DNA from: Synechocystis sp. PCC 7509
GTDB lineage: Bacteria > Cyanobacteriota > Cyanobacteriia > Cyanobacteriales > Chroococcidiopsidaceae
Reading direction: 5' to 3'
Assembly (NCBI RefSeq): GCF_000332075.2
Contig: NZ_ALVU02000001.1
Location: 2,926,324-2,990,323 of the forward strand
Length of the DNA: 64,000 bases
Shown here: positions 23,169 to 32,635 of the stretch, piece by piece
Position numbering within the stretch: position 1 is the stretch's first letter
How the letters are laid out: every line of letters begins with the position of its first letter
Program-made: the position numbers and the translations under genes
The notes under the pieces: generated by a model
Told to the model about the DNA's origin: nothing
Seen by the model: only the letters and a program-made list of their open reading frames with translations
Database searches by the model: none

Positions 23169-24552
23169 TGCTTCATTAAACCGCGATCTTGCCATGGGTG
23201 GCGGTCGTGACCTAGAATCATCAGGTTTTGCCTGGTGGTCTGGCAATGCTCGATTAATTAATTTGTCTGGTAAGCTATTGGGCGCTCACGTCGCTCACGC
23301 TGGTTTGATTGTATTCTGGGCGGGAGCAATGACTTTATTTGAAGTTGCTCACTTTATCCCAGAAAAGCCAATGTACGAGCAAGGATTAATCTTGCTACCT
23401 CACTTAGCTGCTCAAGGCTGGGGTGTAGGTGCCGGTGGTGAAGTTATTAACACTTTTCCCTACTTCGTTGTTGGTGTACTACACTTAATTTCCTCCGCAG
23501 TCCTTGGTTTTGGCGGTATTTATCATGCCGTGCGCGGCCCAGATACTTTAGAAGAATATTCTTCCTTCTTTGGTTATGACTGGAAAGATAAAAACAAAAT
23601 GACTAGCATCATTGGCTTTCACCTAATTATTTTAGGTTGCGGTGCTTTGTTGCTAGTAATTAAAGCTATGTTTGTCGGCGGTCTATACGATACTTGGGCC
23701 CCTGGTGGTGGTGATGTACGGGTAATTAGTAACCCCACCCTCAACCCCGCAGTTATCTTCGGTTACGTGCTGCGATCGCCCTTTGGTGGCGAAGGCTCAA
23801 TTACGAGTGTTGATAACTTAGAAGATGTAGTCGGCGGTCATATTTGGGTAGCTTTACTACTAATTACTGGTGGTATTTTTCACATATTGACTAAGCCTTT
23901 TGCTTGGGCGCGACGCGCTTTCATCTGGTCTGGAGAAGCTTATCTTTCTTACAGCTTAGGTGCTTTGTCGCTGATGGCATTTATTGCTACTTGCTTTGTT
24001 TGGTTTAACAACACTGTATATCCTAGTGAATTCTACGGACCCACAGGCCCAGAAGCCTCTCAAGCTCAAGCATTGACCTTCTTAATCCGCGACCAACGTT
24101 TGGGTGCAAACGTCGGTTCGGCTCAAGGGCCTACAGGGTTAGGTAAATACTTGATGCGATCGCCTACTGGTGAAATCATTTTTGGTGGTGAAACCATGCG
24201 TTTTTGGGATGTCCGCGCTCCTTGGTTAGAGCCATTACGCGGCCCCAACGGTCTTGACTTAGACAAGATCAAAAACGATATTCAGCCTTGGCAAGCTCGT
24301 CGCGCGGCGGAATACATGACCCACGCTCCTTTGGGTTCTTTGAACTCCGTAGGTGGTGTAGCAACGGAGATCAACTCGTTTAACTTCGTGTCTCCCCGTT
24401 CTTGGTTATCTTGCTTCCACTTTGTGATGTTCTTCTTCTTCCTAGTCGGTCACTTATGGCACGCAGGTCGTGCTAGAGCGGCGGTGGCTGGTTTTGAAAA
24501 AGGTATCAACCGCGAAAGCGAACCAGTAATGTTTATGGGCGAAATTGACTAA
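23152..24552 (+). CDS. psbC: photosystem II CP43 chlorophyll protein
   Basis: Start is GTG 23152 (V-E-T-P-Y-N-A-S), inside the psbD tail and preceded by AAGAGG at 23137-23142. This is the normal cyanobacterial start, giving 466 aa; the longer frame from 23074 is not used. Six membrane helices and the large lumenal loop are present, including GGETMRFWD, whose Glu ligates the Mn4CaO5 cluster, and the nearby Arg. The core antenna CP43 binds chlorophyll a and passes excitation to D1/D2. A hairpin terminator follows about 35 bases after the stop. Confidence 0.98.
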   Translation: METPYNASLNRDLAMGGGRDLESSGFAWWSGNARLINLSGKLLGAHVAHAGLIVFWAGAMTLFEVAHFIPEKPMYEQGLILLPHLAAQGWGVGAGGEVINTFPYFVVGVLHLISSAVLGFGGIYHAVRGPDTLEEYSSFFGYDWKDKNKMTSIIGFHLIILGCGALLLVIKAMFVGGLYDTWAPGGGDVRVISNPTLNPAVIFGYVLRSPFGGEGSITSVDNLEDVVGGHIWVALLLITGGIFHILTKPFAWARRAFIWSGEAYLSYSLGALSLMAFIATCFVWFNNTVYPSEFYGPTGPEASQAQALTFLIRDQRLGANVGSAQGPTGLGKYLMRSPTGEIIFGGETMRFWDVRAPWLEPLRGPNGLDLDKIKNDIQPWQARRAAEYMTHAPLGSLNSVGGVATEINSFNFVSPRSWLSCFHFVMFFFFLVGHLWHAGRARAAVAGFEKGINRESEPVMFMGEID

Positions 24553-24586
24553 CTGACTTTTTTTCGCTCTTAATTAAAAAATAGTT

Positions 24587-24620
24587 AAAAAGCTTCTGTG
24601 TAAAAACAGGAGCTTTTTTT
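24587..24620 (+). terminator. intrinsic terminator of psbD-psbC
   Basis: AAAAAGCTTCTGT pairs with ACAGGAGCTTTTT (one G-T pair), with a seven-base loop and a run of eight T residues. It ends the psbDC transcript. Confidence 0.9.
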
Positions 24621-24726
24621 TGAAAACATTTAAAAACTTTCCGAATAATAGTTTAAACCCACTGTATTAATAATAGTAAAGAGATTGCTTGCAAATATTA
24701 AATCAATAGCCTTAAGGATTAATTAA

Positions 24727-25509
24727 ATGTCTGTATTTAAAAAGCTTTTAGCTCGTGTAGGTATCGGTGCGGCGCAAGTAGATACTCATCTATTCCAAAA
24801 TTCCCTCGTTCCGGGAGAAACCCTTGAGGGTGAAGTTCATATTAGTGGTGGTGATGTAGCGCAGGAAATTGACGATATTTATTTAAAAGTTGCCACAGAG
24901 TACGAGCGCGAGTATAAACAAAATGATGAAGAACGGACTATTCATGAGGAGTGCATACTTATCAAATATCTTCTATCGGAGCGTTTCCTTTTGCAAACAA
25001 AAGAAAAAAAAGTAATTTCCTTTTCCCTGCAATTACCTTACGAAACACCCTTAACTATGGGTCGTCAGCCTGTCTACTTACAAACAGGATTAGATATTAA
25101 AAGTGCGGTTAATCCTAGAGATCGAGATGAACTTAAAGTGCAGCCACACCCATTAATGCAAGGAGTGCTAGAAGCAGTAGAAAACCTTGGTTTTCGGTTA
25201 CAGGAAGTAGATTGCGAGTATACTACTCACTTTCATAGGTCTTACCCCTTTGTCCAAGAGTTTGAGTTTCGACCTACAGGCAAATACCGCCGTCACTTAG
25301 ATGAATTGGAAGTAATTTTTTGTTTAAGTCCAGAGAAGTTAGAAGTATTGCTTCAAATTGATAAACGAGCGCGGGGTTTTAAAGGTTGGTTTAATGAAGC
25401 TTTCGATCTAGATGAACGCTACGATCGCTTTTATCTGACACAATCGGATCTAGCTCAAGAAAATATTGCCGCTACGATTGATAGCATTATTCAAAGTCAT
25501 CTTCACTAA
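24727..25509 (+). CDS. Spo0M-like arrestin-fold protein
   Basis: This 260-aa protein matches the Spo0M/SpoOM family throughout: [20 protein letters not shown], the beta-rich [20 protein letters not shown] and [12 protein letters not shown] stretch, and the LPYETPLT segment of an arrestin-like N domain. The C-terminal half ([26 protein letters not shown]) is also typical. In Bacillus the founder influences sporulation phosphorelay and cell-envelope traits; the role in cyanobacteria is unknown. The ATG at 24727 follows AAGGATT. The small PCP_red gene follows 22 bases downstream and may be co-transcribed. Confidence 0.9.
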   Translation: MSVFKKLLARVGIGAAQVDTHLFQNSLVPGETLEGEVHISGGDVAQEIDDIYLKVATEYEREYKQNDEERTIHEECILIKYLLSERFLLQTKEKKVISFSLQLPYETPLTMGRQPVYLQTGLDIKSAVNPRDRDELKVQPHPLMQGVLEAVENLGFRLQEVDCEYTTHFHRSYPFVQEFEFRPTGKYRRHLDELEVIFCLSPEKLEVLLQIDKRARGFKGWFNEAFDLDERYDRFYLTQSDLAQENIAATIDSIIQSHLH

Positions 25510-25531
25510 ATTGTTTGTGGATTATAGCACT

Positions 25532-25717
25532 ATGAACGACTCCCCTCTTACCAACGATCTGCAATGGACACCATCGGCTTTAGCTATGCTAAAAAAAATT
25601 CCCTTTTTTGTCCGTCCTCAAGCAACAGTGCGGATTCAACATCTAGCTCGTACGGCGGGGGTGGAAGTTGTTACTGTAGAACTGGTAGAGCAAGCAAGAC
25701 TTGAATTTGGTCAGTAG
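25532..25717 (+). CDS. PCP_red domain small protein
   Basis: From ATG 25532 this is a 61-aa protein. The core [19 protein letters not shown], followed by [28 protein letters not shown], is the domain also found at the C-terminus of the ChlB subunit of dark-operative protochlorophyllide reductase (PCP_red). As a stand-alone protein its function is unknown, perhaps in protein-protein contacts of tetrapyrrole enzymes. The longer frame from 25466 overlaps the Spo0M-like gene and is rejected, because conserved sequence starts only at the internal ATG. It is closed by a 16-bp hairpin. Confidence 0.85.
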   Translation: MNDSPLTNDLQWTPSALAMLKKIPFFVRPQATVRIQHLARTAGVEVVTVELVEQARLEFGQ

Positions 25718-25740
25718 AATCTTAGTTTCTATATTTAATT

Positions 25741-25788
25741 AATAAAGCTAATTTAATAACAACTATGGTAAGTTAAATTAGCTTTATT
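25741..25788 (+). terminator. intrinsic terminator after the PCP_red gene
   Basis: AATAAAGCTAATTTAA and its exact reverse complement (25773-25788) form a 16-bp stem with a 16-base loop. It is AT-rich, so weaker than GC hairpins. It follows the Spo0M-like/PCP_red pair by about 25 bases. Confidence 0.6.
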
Positions 25789-25916
25789 TAAGGTTTTCTT
25801 ATTGAGATTTTAATTAGCTGCTATTGCTATTTTAATCAAACACTACTATCCTGTAGTTGGTTATCTGAGCGTTGCTAAAAAATACTAATTGGAAAACTAT
25901 TTATTTAATAAATACT

Positions 25917-27722
25917 ATGCTGTGTATTAAGCACAAAGATAAATCAACGGTTCTTTCAAATTTAATAATTAAACAATTTAAAAAAATATTACCTTTAGCT
26001 TTATTAATACTTCCGACTTGGCAAGCTAATGCTTTAGCGTCGGACTTACCAGAAACAAAATCGAGCGATCGCCTTTGTACAACTCTCCTAAATTCTGACA
26101 AAGTTGGTTTGACTACCGCCGTCAACAGGCTTGTACAAGTAGCTAGTTGGGTCGGTGGAGTAGAAACAATCTTCCAAACAATGAATCACAATTTAGCACC
26201 TCAATTAGCTGCCTACTTTAACCCTAGTATTTGGCCAAAAATTAGCGATCGCGCAACTAAGGCAAAAGTTCCGGTATTTATGTATCACGACATCTTACCG
26301 GAAAAAGAAGTATTTTTTGATGTCACAGTTAAAGAACTCGAACAGCATTTAAGTTTAATTAAAGCCCAAGGCTTAACGCCGATTAGTTACGACCAGCTAG
26401 TAAATCATTTACGTACAGGTTTACCCCTACCAGAAAAACCAATTATGTTGACTTTTGATGATGGCTACGGCGGTCATTACGAGTATGCTTATCCTTTGTT
26501 AAAAAAGTACGGCTATCCAGCAGTTTTTTCGGTGTATACCTCGAACATGGGCAAGGATACGGGTAGAACTCATGTAAATTGGGAACAGCTAAAAGAAATG
26601 GCTGCCAATCCCTTAATAACAATCGCATCTCATAGCGTAACTCACCCAAAAGACTTAAGGGCATTGGCTGATGACCAGCTAAAAATAGAAATTGAGCAAT
26701 CAAAACAAACCCTCGAAGCCCAGCTAGGAATTAAGATTGATTACTTTACGTATCCCGAAGGAAAGTATGACCAAAGGGTAGCAAAGTTTGTAGAAAAAGC
26801 TGGCTATCGTTCAGCGCTGACGATGAGCGATACCGACGAGCGCTTTGCAGGAGAATCGGAAAGTCTGGTGGCGATTTCTCGTTTTGGACAATCGAGGTTG
26901 GCACAAGCCTTAGTAGACGTAGAAGCAAGCCCTATTTCTCAAGCTTGGGGAGGGGCAAAACTACCTAATTTTTGGGGTGGTGGGTTTGACTTCACTTCCG
27001 AAGTGCAAGTAAATAAAACAATTATTGACGAAACCAATTTCACGCTAATTTCTGGAGGGAAACCTGTTACTATCCACGCCAAAAGCCGCTACCAAGTACC
27101 AGAAATCATCGCAGGAACTGAGGCTGTAGCCGCCGTTGATGGCGGTTTTTTCTCCTTAAAGTTCTTAGACTCAAATGTAATGATTGGGCCAGTATTGAGC
27201 CAAATAAATAATAAATTTATTCCTGGTTATCGGGGGGAAACTCCTAAATTAAAGGGGCGACCTTTAGTGTTAATTAGTCCGCAAAGCGCAAGATTTATTG
27301 GTTTTGAGCCTTCTTTACACAACACCTTAGAGGGCATAGAAGCAGCAATGCCTAATGTTACGGATGCTTTTGTCGCCGCCGCTTGGCTAGTTAAGGACAA
27401 TCAACCCCAAAGGGCTGAAACTTTTGGGAGTTTGTTTGATTATGATGCCATTCGCCATCGGGCTTTTTGGGGAATTAATCAAGCAGGACAGCCAACAGTT
27501 GGGGTATCTAACGATCCGATTGATTCGGTATCTTTGGGAAGCGCCCTAGCTAAAGCTGGATTAAGAGATGCGGTGATGCTAGATTCTGGGGCTAGTACAT
27601 CCTTGGCTTATAAGGGAGAATCATTAGTTGGTTATATTCCCCGTCCCGTACCTCATGTAGTGGCGCTGATGCCACCATTGTCTACACTAAAATCGCCTGA
27701 TTGTGTTGTAGCGCAAAGGTAA
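25917..27722 (+). CDS. NodB polysaccharide deacetylase fused to phosphodiester glycosidase (NAGPA) domain
   Basis: The ATG at 25917 gives 601 aa; a TTG 45 bases earlier is possible. An N-terminal signal peptide (KKILPLALLILPTWQANALA) sends it out of the cytoplasm. Domain 1 (about 125-335) is a NodB deacetylase with VFMYHDIL, LTFDDGYGG (catalytic Asp pair) and SHSVTHP (metal His). Domain 2 (about 390-590) resembles the phosphodiester glycosidase/NAGPA fold: VAAVDGGFFS, WLVKDNQP and VMLDSGASTSLAYKG. The fusion suggests an envelope or exopolysaccharide hydrolase that removes N-acetyl groups and cleaves phosphodiester-linked sugars. The substrate is inferred. The thioredoxin-like gene lies 28 bases downstream. 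Confidence 0.87.
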   Translation: MLCIKHKDKSTVLSNLIIKQFKKILPLALLILPTWQANALASDLPETKSSDRLCTTLLNSDKVGLTTAVNRLVQVASWVGGVETIFQTMNHNLAPQLAAYFNPSIWPKISDRATKAKVPVFMYHDILPEKEVFFDVTVKELEQHLSLIKAQGLTPISYDQLVNHLRTGLPLPEKPIMLTFDDGYGGHYEYAYPLLKKYGYPAVFSVYTSNMGKDTGRTHVNWEQLKEMAANPLITIASHSVTHPKDLRALADDQLKIEIEQSKQTLEAQLGIKIDYFTYPEGKYDQRVAKFVEKAGYRSALTMSDTDERFAGESESLVAISRFGQSRLAQALVDVEASPISQAWGGAKLPNFWGGGFDFTSEVQVNKTIIDETNFTLISGGKPVTIHAKSRYQVPEIIAGTEAVAAVDGGFFSLKFLDSNVMIGPVLSQINNKFIPGYRGETPKLKGRPLVLISPQSARFIGFEPSLHNTLEGIEAAMPNVTDAFVAAAWLVKDNQPQRAETFGSLFDYDAIRHRAFWGINQAGQPTVGVSNDPIDSVSLGSALAKAGLRDAVMLDSGASTSLAYKGESLVGYIPRPVPHVVALMPPLSTLKSPDCVVAQR

Positions 27723-27750
27723 ACTAGGGTTAGATTTAGATGATGGAGTA

Positions 27751-28083
27751 ATGATAATGCGATCGCTAATTAAATTTTCTTCCGAAGACTGCGGTATCTG
27801 TCACAAAATGTCCTTCTACGACCAAAAAGTCAGCGAAGAACTAGGTTTACAGTTTATTGATGTCAAAATGCAAGATACGGCAACTTACCGCAAATATCGC
27901 AAAATACTACTTAGCCAATACCCCGATAAAGCCGAAATGGGATGGCCGACTTACCTTGTCTGCGATTCTCCTGAAGGGGAATTTCAGATATTGGGGGAAG
28001 TAAAAGGCGGTCATCCCAAAGGTGAATTTAGAAGTAAATTACAAGGGGTTTTAGCTGCGGTAGAACAAGCAAGTCTTAACTAA
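27751..28083 (+). CDS. thioredoxin-fold protein with CGIC motif
   Basis: This 110-aa protein opens with the first strand of a thioredoxin fold and the redox motif CGIC (residues 14-17), preceded by FSSEDCGICHKMSFYD. A conserved cis-Pro region follows at WPTYLV near residue 70. It has no signal peptide, so it acts in the cytoplasm. GGAG five bases before the ATG supports the start. It lies just after the NodB fusion and overlaps the next gene on the opposite strand by eight bases. A reductant of unknown partners. Confidence 0.82.
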   Translation: MIMRSLIKFSSEDCGICHKMSFYDQKVSEELGLQFIDVKMQDTATYRKYRKILLSQYPDKAEMGWPTYLVCDSPEGEFQILGEVKGGHPKGEFRSKLQGVLAAVEQASLN

Positions 28084-28303
28084 TTACCTTAAAAGATTGT
28101 ACTTCTAGGACAGGACCTATCATGGCAAAAGTCATGATATCTTCTTTAACCTGTCCAACAACGCTTACTTTTTGTCCGGGTTTGAGTAAGTCTTTACTCG
28201 CCCCTCTCAGGATTTCGTAAGTAGTACCATTGTCGGCAACGAGCGCCCAAGTCCCCGTACCCATTTCTTTGCGTTCAATTGTCCCAGTGACATTAATACT
28301 CAT
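28076..28303 (-). CDS. OB-fold small protein (DUF5818-like)
   Basis: This 75-aa protein is almost all beta. It starts MSINVTGTIERKEMGTGTWALV, continues GTTYEILRGASKDLLKPGQKVSVVGQV and ends with a strand before the stop. The pattern (GTIERKxxGTGxWxL) is typical of small single-domain OB-folds. The function is unknown. Its start codon overlaps the end of the subtilase gene (4-base overlap), so the two are likely co-transcribed with the subtilase first. Confidence 0.7.
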   Translation of the reverse strand: MSINVTGTIERKEMGTGTWALVADNGTTYEILRGASKDLLKPGQKVSVVGQVKEDIMTFAMIGPVLEVQSFKVIS

Positions 28304-30069
28304 GCTGTTTTAGTTTCTCCCTTCATCGCTAACCATGCTAGTCCATAACAAAGAGCAGCGTTGCCAATTAAGAAAGTACGGGCAATAAAGCCTTCTCCCA
28401 ACCACCATATATCCGGCGTAACTACCGCGCTGACAAGCAAGCAACTAGCAACTCCGAGCGATGTACCAATAGCAAACCATTTCCAGCTAGGATGTCCAAG
28501 AAATAAAGCAATTAAGGCAACAGGAATTAATACACTGGCAAATAGAGGATTGAGGACGCTATCGCCAGTTAAAGCATTACCTAATTCGGGAATAGAGCTA
28601 CCCAATACGCGGAAGGGCCATTGAGGTAAATCGTAAACGTACAAACCGCGCAGGAAAAATAAACCCGAACTTCCCGCAATTAAACCGCTACTTAAAGCCC
28701 AACTCCAGGCAAAAGGAAAGTAAGCGCCTAAAAACCATGCTAGTAAGTAAGAGCCAAGTACCATGGCAATTTTAGGTAATAGAGCGATCGCACCGCCATC
28801 AATCCAAAAGCGTAAACTAAGGTAGCCATTTTCGCGCAACCAGCGAAAGAAGTGGGGAAAGCTAATTTTTCCGGCTTGAGCTAGTTTGACGGCGGCGGCG
28901 GCATCTAATTGTCCTGCACCGTAGTAATTCAAACCATCTTCTTGAATACCTCTCGAAGACTTTTGTAAAACCTCCAATACTTCCTCTGGTGGCGTGACTC
29001 CAGAGGCTCTAATTAAAGCTGCAACCCCTGCTACGTGAGGCGCTGCCATGCTTGTACCTTGAAAGCCCTGAATCGATGCTACGCCCGTTTCTGGGTCGAT
29101 AGTGTCTTGTAAAATCTTGCCAGCATCGCTACCCCCAGGAGCGGAAATATCTACCCCCGCGCCAAAGTTAGAGTAGGGAGCTTTTATACTTGCGGCATCG
29201 TAGGCGGCTACGGCGATAACGTGGGGATAACGAGCGGGATAAGAAGCGGAATTTTGATTTTCATTTCCTGCCGCCGCTACAATTACGACACCTTTACCGT
29301 AGGCGTAATCTATGGCTTCCTTCATTATTTGGCTTTCACCACCGCCGCCCAAGCTCATATTAATTACATCAGCGCCGTTATCTGCTGCAAATTTAATCGC
29401 TTCGGCAATATCGGCGACAGTGCCGCCACCGTAACTACTTAATACTTTTAGGGGCATTAAACTAGCTTCGTAGGCAACACCCGCGACACCATAGCCGTTA
29501 TTAGTAGACTGGGCAACAGTTCCCGCTACGTGCGTACCATGTCCGTTATCATCATCGGCAACGGTGCGATCGTTTACAAAATCGTAGCCCTCAACAAAAG
29601 TTGTATCTTTTAAGTCTGGTACACGGCTGATACCTGTATCGATTACAGCAACAGTGACATCTTTACCTTTAGTTTCAGTCCAGGCAGATTCGATATTGAT
29701 ACTACGCAAGTTCCACTGTTTGCTATAGTCAGGGTCGTTGGGAGCAACTAAAGCCGTGTAAATGTAATTTGGCTCTATATATTCGGTGTTTTTGGCTAGA
29801 TTAGACTTTTTTAAACTTTTTAGCGTATTGCGATCGCCTTTAACTACATATACGCGATCGCTTACCGAAAAGGCACTATTAAGTTGCGGTGTAAAATTAA
29901 ATTGGCTATAAACCTGATTAATTTGCTTGGTGATTTCCGTCGCAGGTATGTCTTCCCGAAAATCCAGCACAATTGACTCAAAATTACCTAGATTTGCCAG
30001 CCCTTTAAAATTAAATAGGGCGAAACTTATCCCAACTAAAAACAAGCACAATAGGAGAACCCTTTTCAT
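28300..30069 (-). CDS. subtilisin-like (S8) serine protease with C-terminal membrane helices
   Basis: The start at ATG 30069 gives 589 aa with an N-terminal hydrophobic signal/anchor (KRVLLLCLFLVGISFALF). A propeptide-like region precedes the S8 core with the catalytic Asp in VAVIDTGIS, the His in NGHGTHVAG and the Ser in GTSMAAPHVAG. After the protease (about residue 395) the chain contains several hydrophobic segments up to the C-terminus (ALLPKIAMVLGSYLLAWFLG, SGLIAGSSGLFFLRG, LIPVALIALFL and more). That makes a multi-span membrane tail, unusual for a subtilase. It is probably anchored with the protease outside. The OB-fold gene follows with overlapping codons. Confidence 0.9.
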   Translation of the reverse strand: MKRVLLLCLFLVGISFALFNFKGLANLGNFESIVLDFREDIPATEITKQINQVYSQFNFTPQLNSAFSVSDRVYVVKGDRNTLKSLKKSNLAKNTEYIEPNYIYTALVAPNDPDYSKQWNLRSINIESAWTETKGKDVTVAVIDTGISRVPDLKDTTFVEGYDFVNDRTVADDDNGHGTHVAGTVAQSTNNGYGVAGVAYEASLMPLKVLSSYGGGTVADIAEAIKFAADNGADVINMSLGGGGESQIMKEAIDYAYGKGVVIVAAAGNENQNSASYPARYPHVIAVAAYDAASIKAPYSNFGAGVDISAPGGSDAGKILQDTIDPETGVASIQGFQGTSMAAPHVAGVAALIRASGVTPPEEVLEVLQKSSRGIQEDGLNYYGAGQLDAAAAVKLAQAGKISFPHFFRWLRENGYLSLRFWIDGGAIALLPKIAMVLGSYLLAWFLGAYFPFAWSWALSSGLIAGSSGLFFLRGLYVYDLPQWPFRVLGSSIPELGNALTGDSVLNPLFASVLIPVALIALFLGHPSWKWFAIGTSLGVASCLLVSAVVTPDIWWLGEGFIARTFLIGNAALCYGLAWLAMKGETKTA

Positions 30070-30199
30070 ATCAACATATAGTGGCGTTATTATACTGACC
30101 AAAATAACCTATAGGCTCTTGATTGGGAATGATTTATGAAAATAGTTACAACAAATTTATAATCTCGTATTTATACACAAATTTATAGCAGGAAATTAA

Positions 30200-30628
30200 A
30201 TGGCAAGTGGTTTAGTATGGCTATCGTTATTATTGGTATTTGTATGGTTAGCCGGCTTAGGCTGGAACGAATACCAAAAAGTTGAAGCTTATCGGCGTTG
30301 GGCGGCAGAGGCGGAATTTGAAAAATCTAAGTATGATATTTACGCTGTTCTAGCTAAAAAAGGTAACAATTTGACTTGGGGAAAACCCACGAGAACTGGG
30401 ACAATCAATCAATCAACTTTTTCCTTAAATGATGTCCAATCAATTAACTTAGTAGTAGACGATCGCTTAGTAGATATAGAATTGCCACCCAGTAAAGGGC
30501 GAAAAGTAGCGTTAGAATTTAGTTTTGCTCAACCCATACCCTCGGTGCGCGTTCCTTTTACAGAAATTCCCCTCGCCGCCGAATGGGGAAAATATCTCAG
30601 TTCGCAATTAACTAGCTTACGTATCTAA
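30200..30628 (+). CDS. hypothetical membrane-anchored protein
   Basis: The 142-aa product has one N-terminal membrane segment (GLVWLSLLLVFVWLAGLGW). A charged helix and a beta-rich C-terminal domain follow (LVVDDRLVDIELPPSKGRKVALEFSF). No signature I recognise is present. The C-terminal domain probably lies on the cytoplasmic side, because positive residues precede the next helix. It is divergent from the subtilase and convergent with the TPR gene. Good codon character and an ATG at 30200 support a real gene. Confidence 0.6.
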   Translation: MASGLVWLSLLLVFVWLAGLGWNEYQKVEAYRRWAAEAEFEKSKYDIYAVLAKKGNNLTWGKPTRTGTINQSTFSLNDVQSINLVVDDRLVDIELPPSKGRKVALEFSFAQPIPSVRVPFTEIPLAAEWGKYLSSQLTSLRI

Positions 30629-30642
30629 AAGTCGAAACGGCT

Positions 30643-32478
30643 CTAAAGAGAGTTTTGATATTGTTTTAGTAGTTCGCTTAGATAATCGTACCCATCTACA
30701 CCAATGACTTGAATAATTTGCGCCTTGCATTGCTTAAGCATTGCTTGAAAAGCTACTTCGCCAATTTGTCCTTGCAAAATCGTCAATAATCCCGCCGATT
30801 GTCGCCATTGCTCCGAGCCAATTTGCTCTAATAAATACATTCCCAAACTTCCCGCAGTCATTGCCATTTCTATATTTTGAGTGCTGTAGTAAGCAGAGGC
30901 TAAGGAAGCAAAGTTTTGTCCTTGCAGGTATAAATCCCCCGAAATTCGCGCAGATTGTAAAGCCTGTTCTAAAAAAGGAATAGCACTTTGAGGTTGAGAA
31001 AGCACCAGATAAGCTACGCCTAAACTGCTACAGCATAAAGCCTGACTCTGTAAGTCTCCTAAGCGTTGGGATAATTCTAATCCTTGCTGGAGATATTGAA
31101 TAGCACTTTCGTATACTTCTAGTTCGCTTTGGAGTTGCTGCGCTTGAAATACTTGGCTGTAGCCAAGATTTGTTAAAGCATTGGCTTCTCCTAATTTCTC
31201 CCCAGATTGACGAGCCAAAATTAACGCTCGTTGGCTGTAATTAATGGCGCTTTGATAATCTTTTTGGGTAACGCAAGCGCGACTAAGATGATTGAGATTG
31301 GCAATTTCACAAGGAATATCGCCTTGGGTTTGAGCAATTTCCATTGCTTGCTGGGCAAAAGCTTTTGCTGGTTCTATTTGTCCCAAAGCTTGGAGAGAAT
31401 AGCCAAGTAAAGTTAAAATTCGCGCTTTTTCTTGCGTACCTTCAACTTGCCTTAAGGGTTCGTCAAAATAGCTTAAAGTAAAACGTAAGCGATCGCCACT
31501 AAGTAAAGCAAAAATCCCCCCATAAAGAGGAAAATCTTTCGTTTGGGCAAAAGTGCGGAGAATTTGCAAGGTAATTTGAAAACAGCTATCTAGATAATTG
31601 CTAGAAATTGATGATTTTTGCAAACCATTAGCTAGTTGCGACCAAATAGAGGCAAAAGTCAAAAAGGTAGAAAAAGCTAAATTAGCCCCAGCTTTGGCAT
31701 TGTAAGCCTGTTTGTTGAACCAAGCGACTAAGCCTTGTTGCAAGCATTGCATGGTTACAGCAAGTTCTACCCAAGCGCTTAAACTGATATCGTTTTGCTT
31801 TGAAATCCATTCATCTATGGGCTGTTGTAATGCTAAGGTATTAAAAAGCGATCGCATTAAGGGACTATTTGTTTGTTTTGCCCATACACTCCAAGGGCCT
31901 TTTTGTCCGGGTACACCTACAAAGCCTAGTGGTTCGCGGTTGTCGTACATCCAGCTAATTAAATACTCTTGTAACTGTTGCCAAGAGGCTATTCCGGAAG
32001 TTAAACCTTGAGCTAATTGGTTAAATTCTTCTCTATCTGTCTGTTGCAGACTTTTAGCTAATTGCTGAATTTGGCTAAGAGTCAAAGCTGGGTTGCGATT
32101 GGGGTCAATTAGTTTTAGCAAAGCACCAAGAGCTTCGTCCTTCTGGGCGGCAATTATCGTTTCTAAGCCAGCATTTAGGGTACTAGAAACGGCTAAATCC
32201 TTCTGCACGCGCTCCCACTCGCCTTGAATAGTTTTGAGGGCGCGGAGGCTACGCATTGCTTTTGCTTGCTTTAATTCGTCAGTTTGGCTATTTTGTTGCT
32301 CGGCAGTTTGAATTTGTTGAGACAAAGAGCGCTCAAATAGTTCTCCTGTACCTAGTTCTACTTCTTGACGCAGTAATTGATAAACCTGCTCTTTAGAGCT
32401 TATTTGACCTTTTAAAGTAGTCTGTACAATGCGATCGATGAGGGAATTATAGCGACTTCCTAAAGATATATCTGACAT
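30643..32478 (-). CDS. TPR-repeat protein
   Basis: ATG 32478 with CAGGTA upstream gives 611 aa; a TTG two codons earlier is also open. The N-terminal 200 residues are helical and charged (QQIQTAEQQNSQTDELKQAK). A middle region (about 200-330) carries LGFVGVPGQKGPWSVWAKQTNSP, which I remember as conserved in cyanobacterial TPR proteins of this type. The C-terminal half consists of tetratricopeptide repeats with AxxxxGxAYxxxxxxxxAxxxxxQAL spacing. TPRs bind other proteins; the partner is unknown. Two small one-span membrane proteins lie directly upstream on the same strand and may form an operon. Confidence 0.85.
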   Translation of the reverse strand: MSDISLGSRYNSLIDRIVQTTLKGQISSKEQVYQLLRQEVELGTGELFERSLSQQIQTAEQQNSQTDELKQAKAMRSLRALKTIQGEWERVQKDLAVSSTLNAGLETIIAAQKDEALGALLKLIDPNRNPALTLSQIQQLAKSLQQTDREEFNQLAQGLTSGIASWQQLQEYLISWMYDNREPLGFVGVPGQKGPWSVWAKQTNSPLMRSLFNTLALQQPIDEWISKQNDISLSAWVELAVTMQCLQQGLVAWFNKQAYNAKAGANLAFSTFLTFASIWSQLANGLQKSSISSNYLDSCFQITLQILRTFAQTKDFPLYGGIFALLSGDRLRFTLSYFDEPLRQVEGTQEKARILTLLGYSLQALGQIEPAKAFAQQAMEIAQTQGDIPCEIANLNHLSRACVTQKDYQSAINYSQRALILARQSGEKLGEANALTNLGYSQVFQAQQLQSELEVYESAIQYLQQGLELSQRLGDLQSQALCCSSLGVAYLVLSQPQSAIPFLEQALQSARISGDLYLQGQNFASLASAYYSTQNIEMAMTAGSLGMYLLEQIGSEQWRQSAGLLTILQGQIGEVAFQAMLKQCKAQIIQVIGVDGYDYLSELLKQYQNSL

Positions 32479-32500
32479 AACCAATACCTGTAATTGCCAA

Positions 32501-32611
32501 TCATTGCGAAAAAAAACCAGTCAGCAGCAATGGTAAAAGTAAAAGAGCGCAAATGACGATAAATAATGTTCCTGGCTCAACAGATAGCGTCTTTTTCTGG
32601 AGTTTAGGCAT
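32501..32611 (-). CDS. 36-aa single-span membrane peptide
   Basis: From ATG 32611 the strand encodes a 36-residue peptide. A basic, polar start (MPKLQKKTLSVEPG) precedes a long hydrophobic helix (TLFIVICALLLLPLLLTGFF) and a TGA stop 23 bases before the TPR gene. The shape is that of the small thylakoid or envelope peptides, but no family is recognised. The strand and short spacing link it with its 41-aa neighbour and the TPR gene. Confidence 0.45.
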   Translation of the reverse strand: MPKLQKKTLSVEPGTLFIVICALLLLPLLLTGFFSQ

Positions 32612-32635
32612 TGTTGCTAAAAATTACTTAGATTA

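Noticed and set aside
22113-24552. Unusual psbD-psbC overlap as a novelty
   Set aside because: A 17-base overlap with an internal GTG start is the normal cyanobacterial arrangement.
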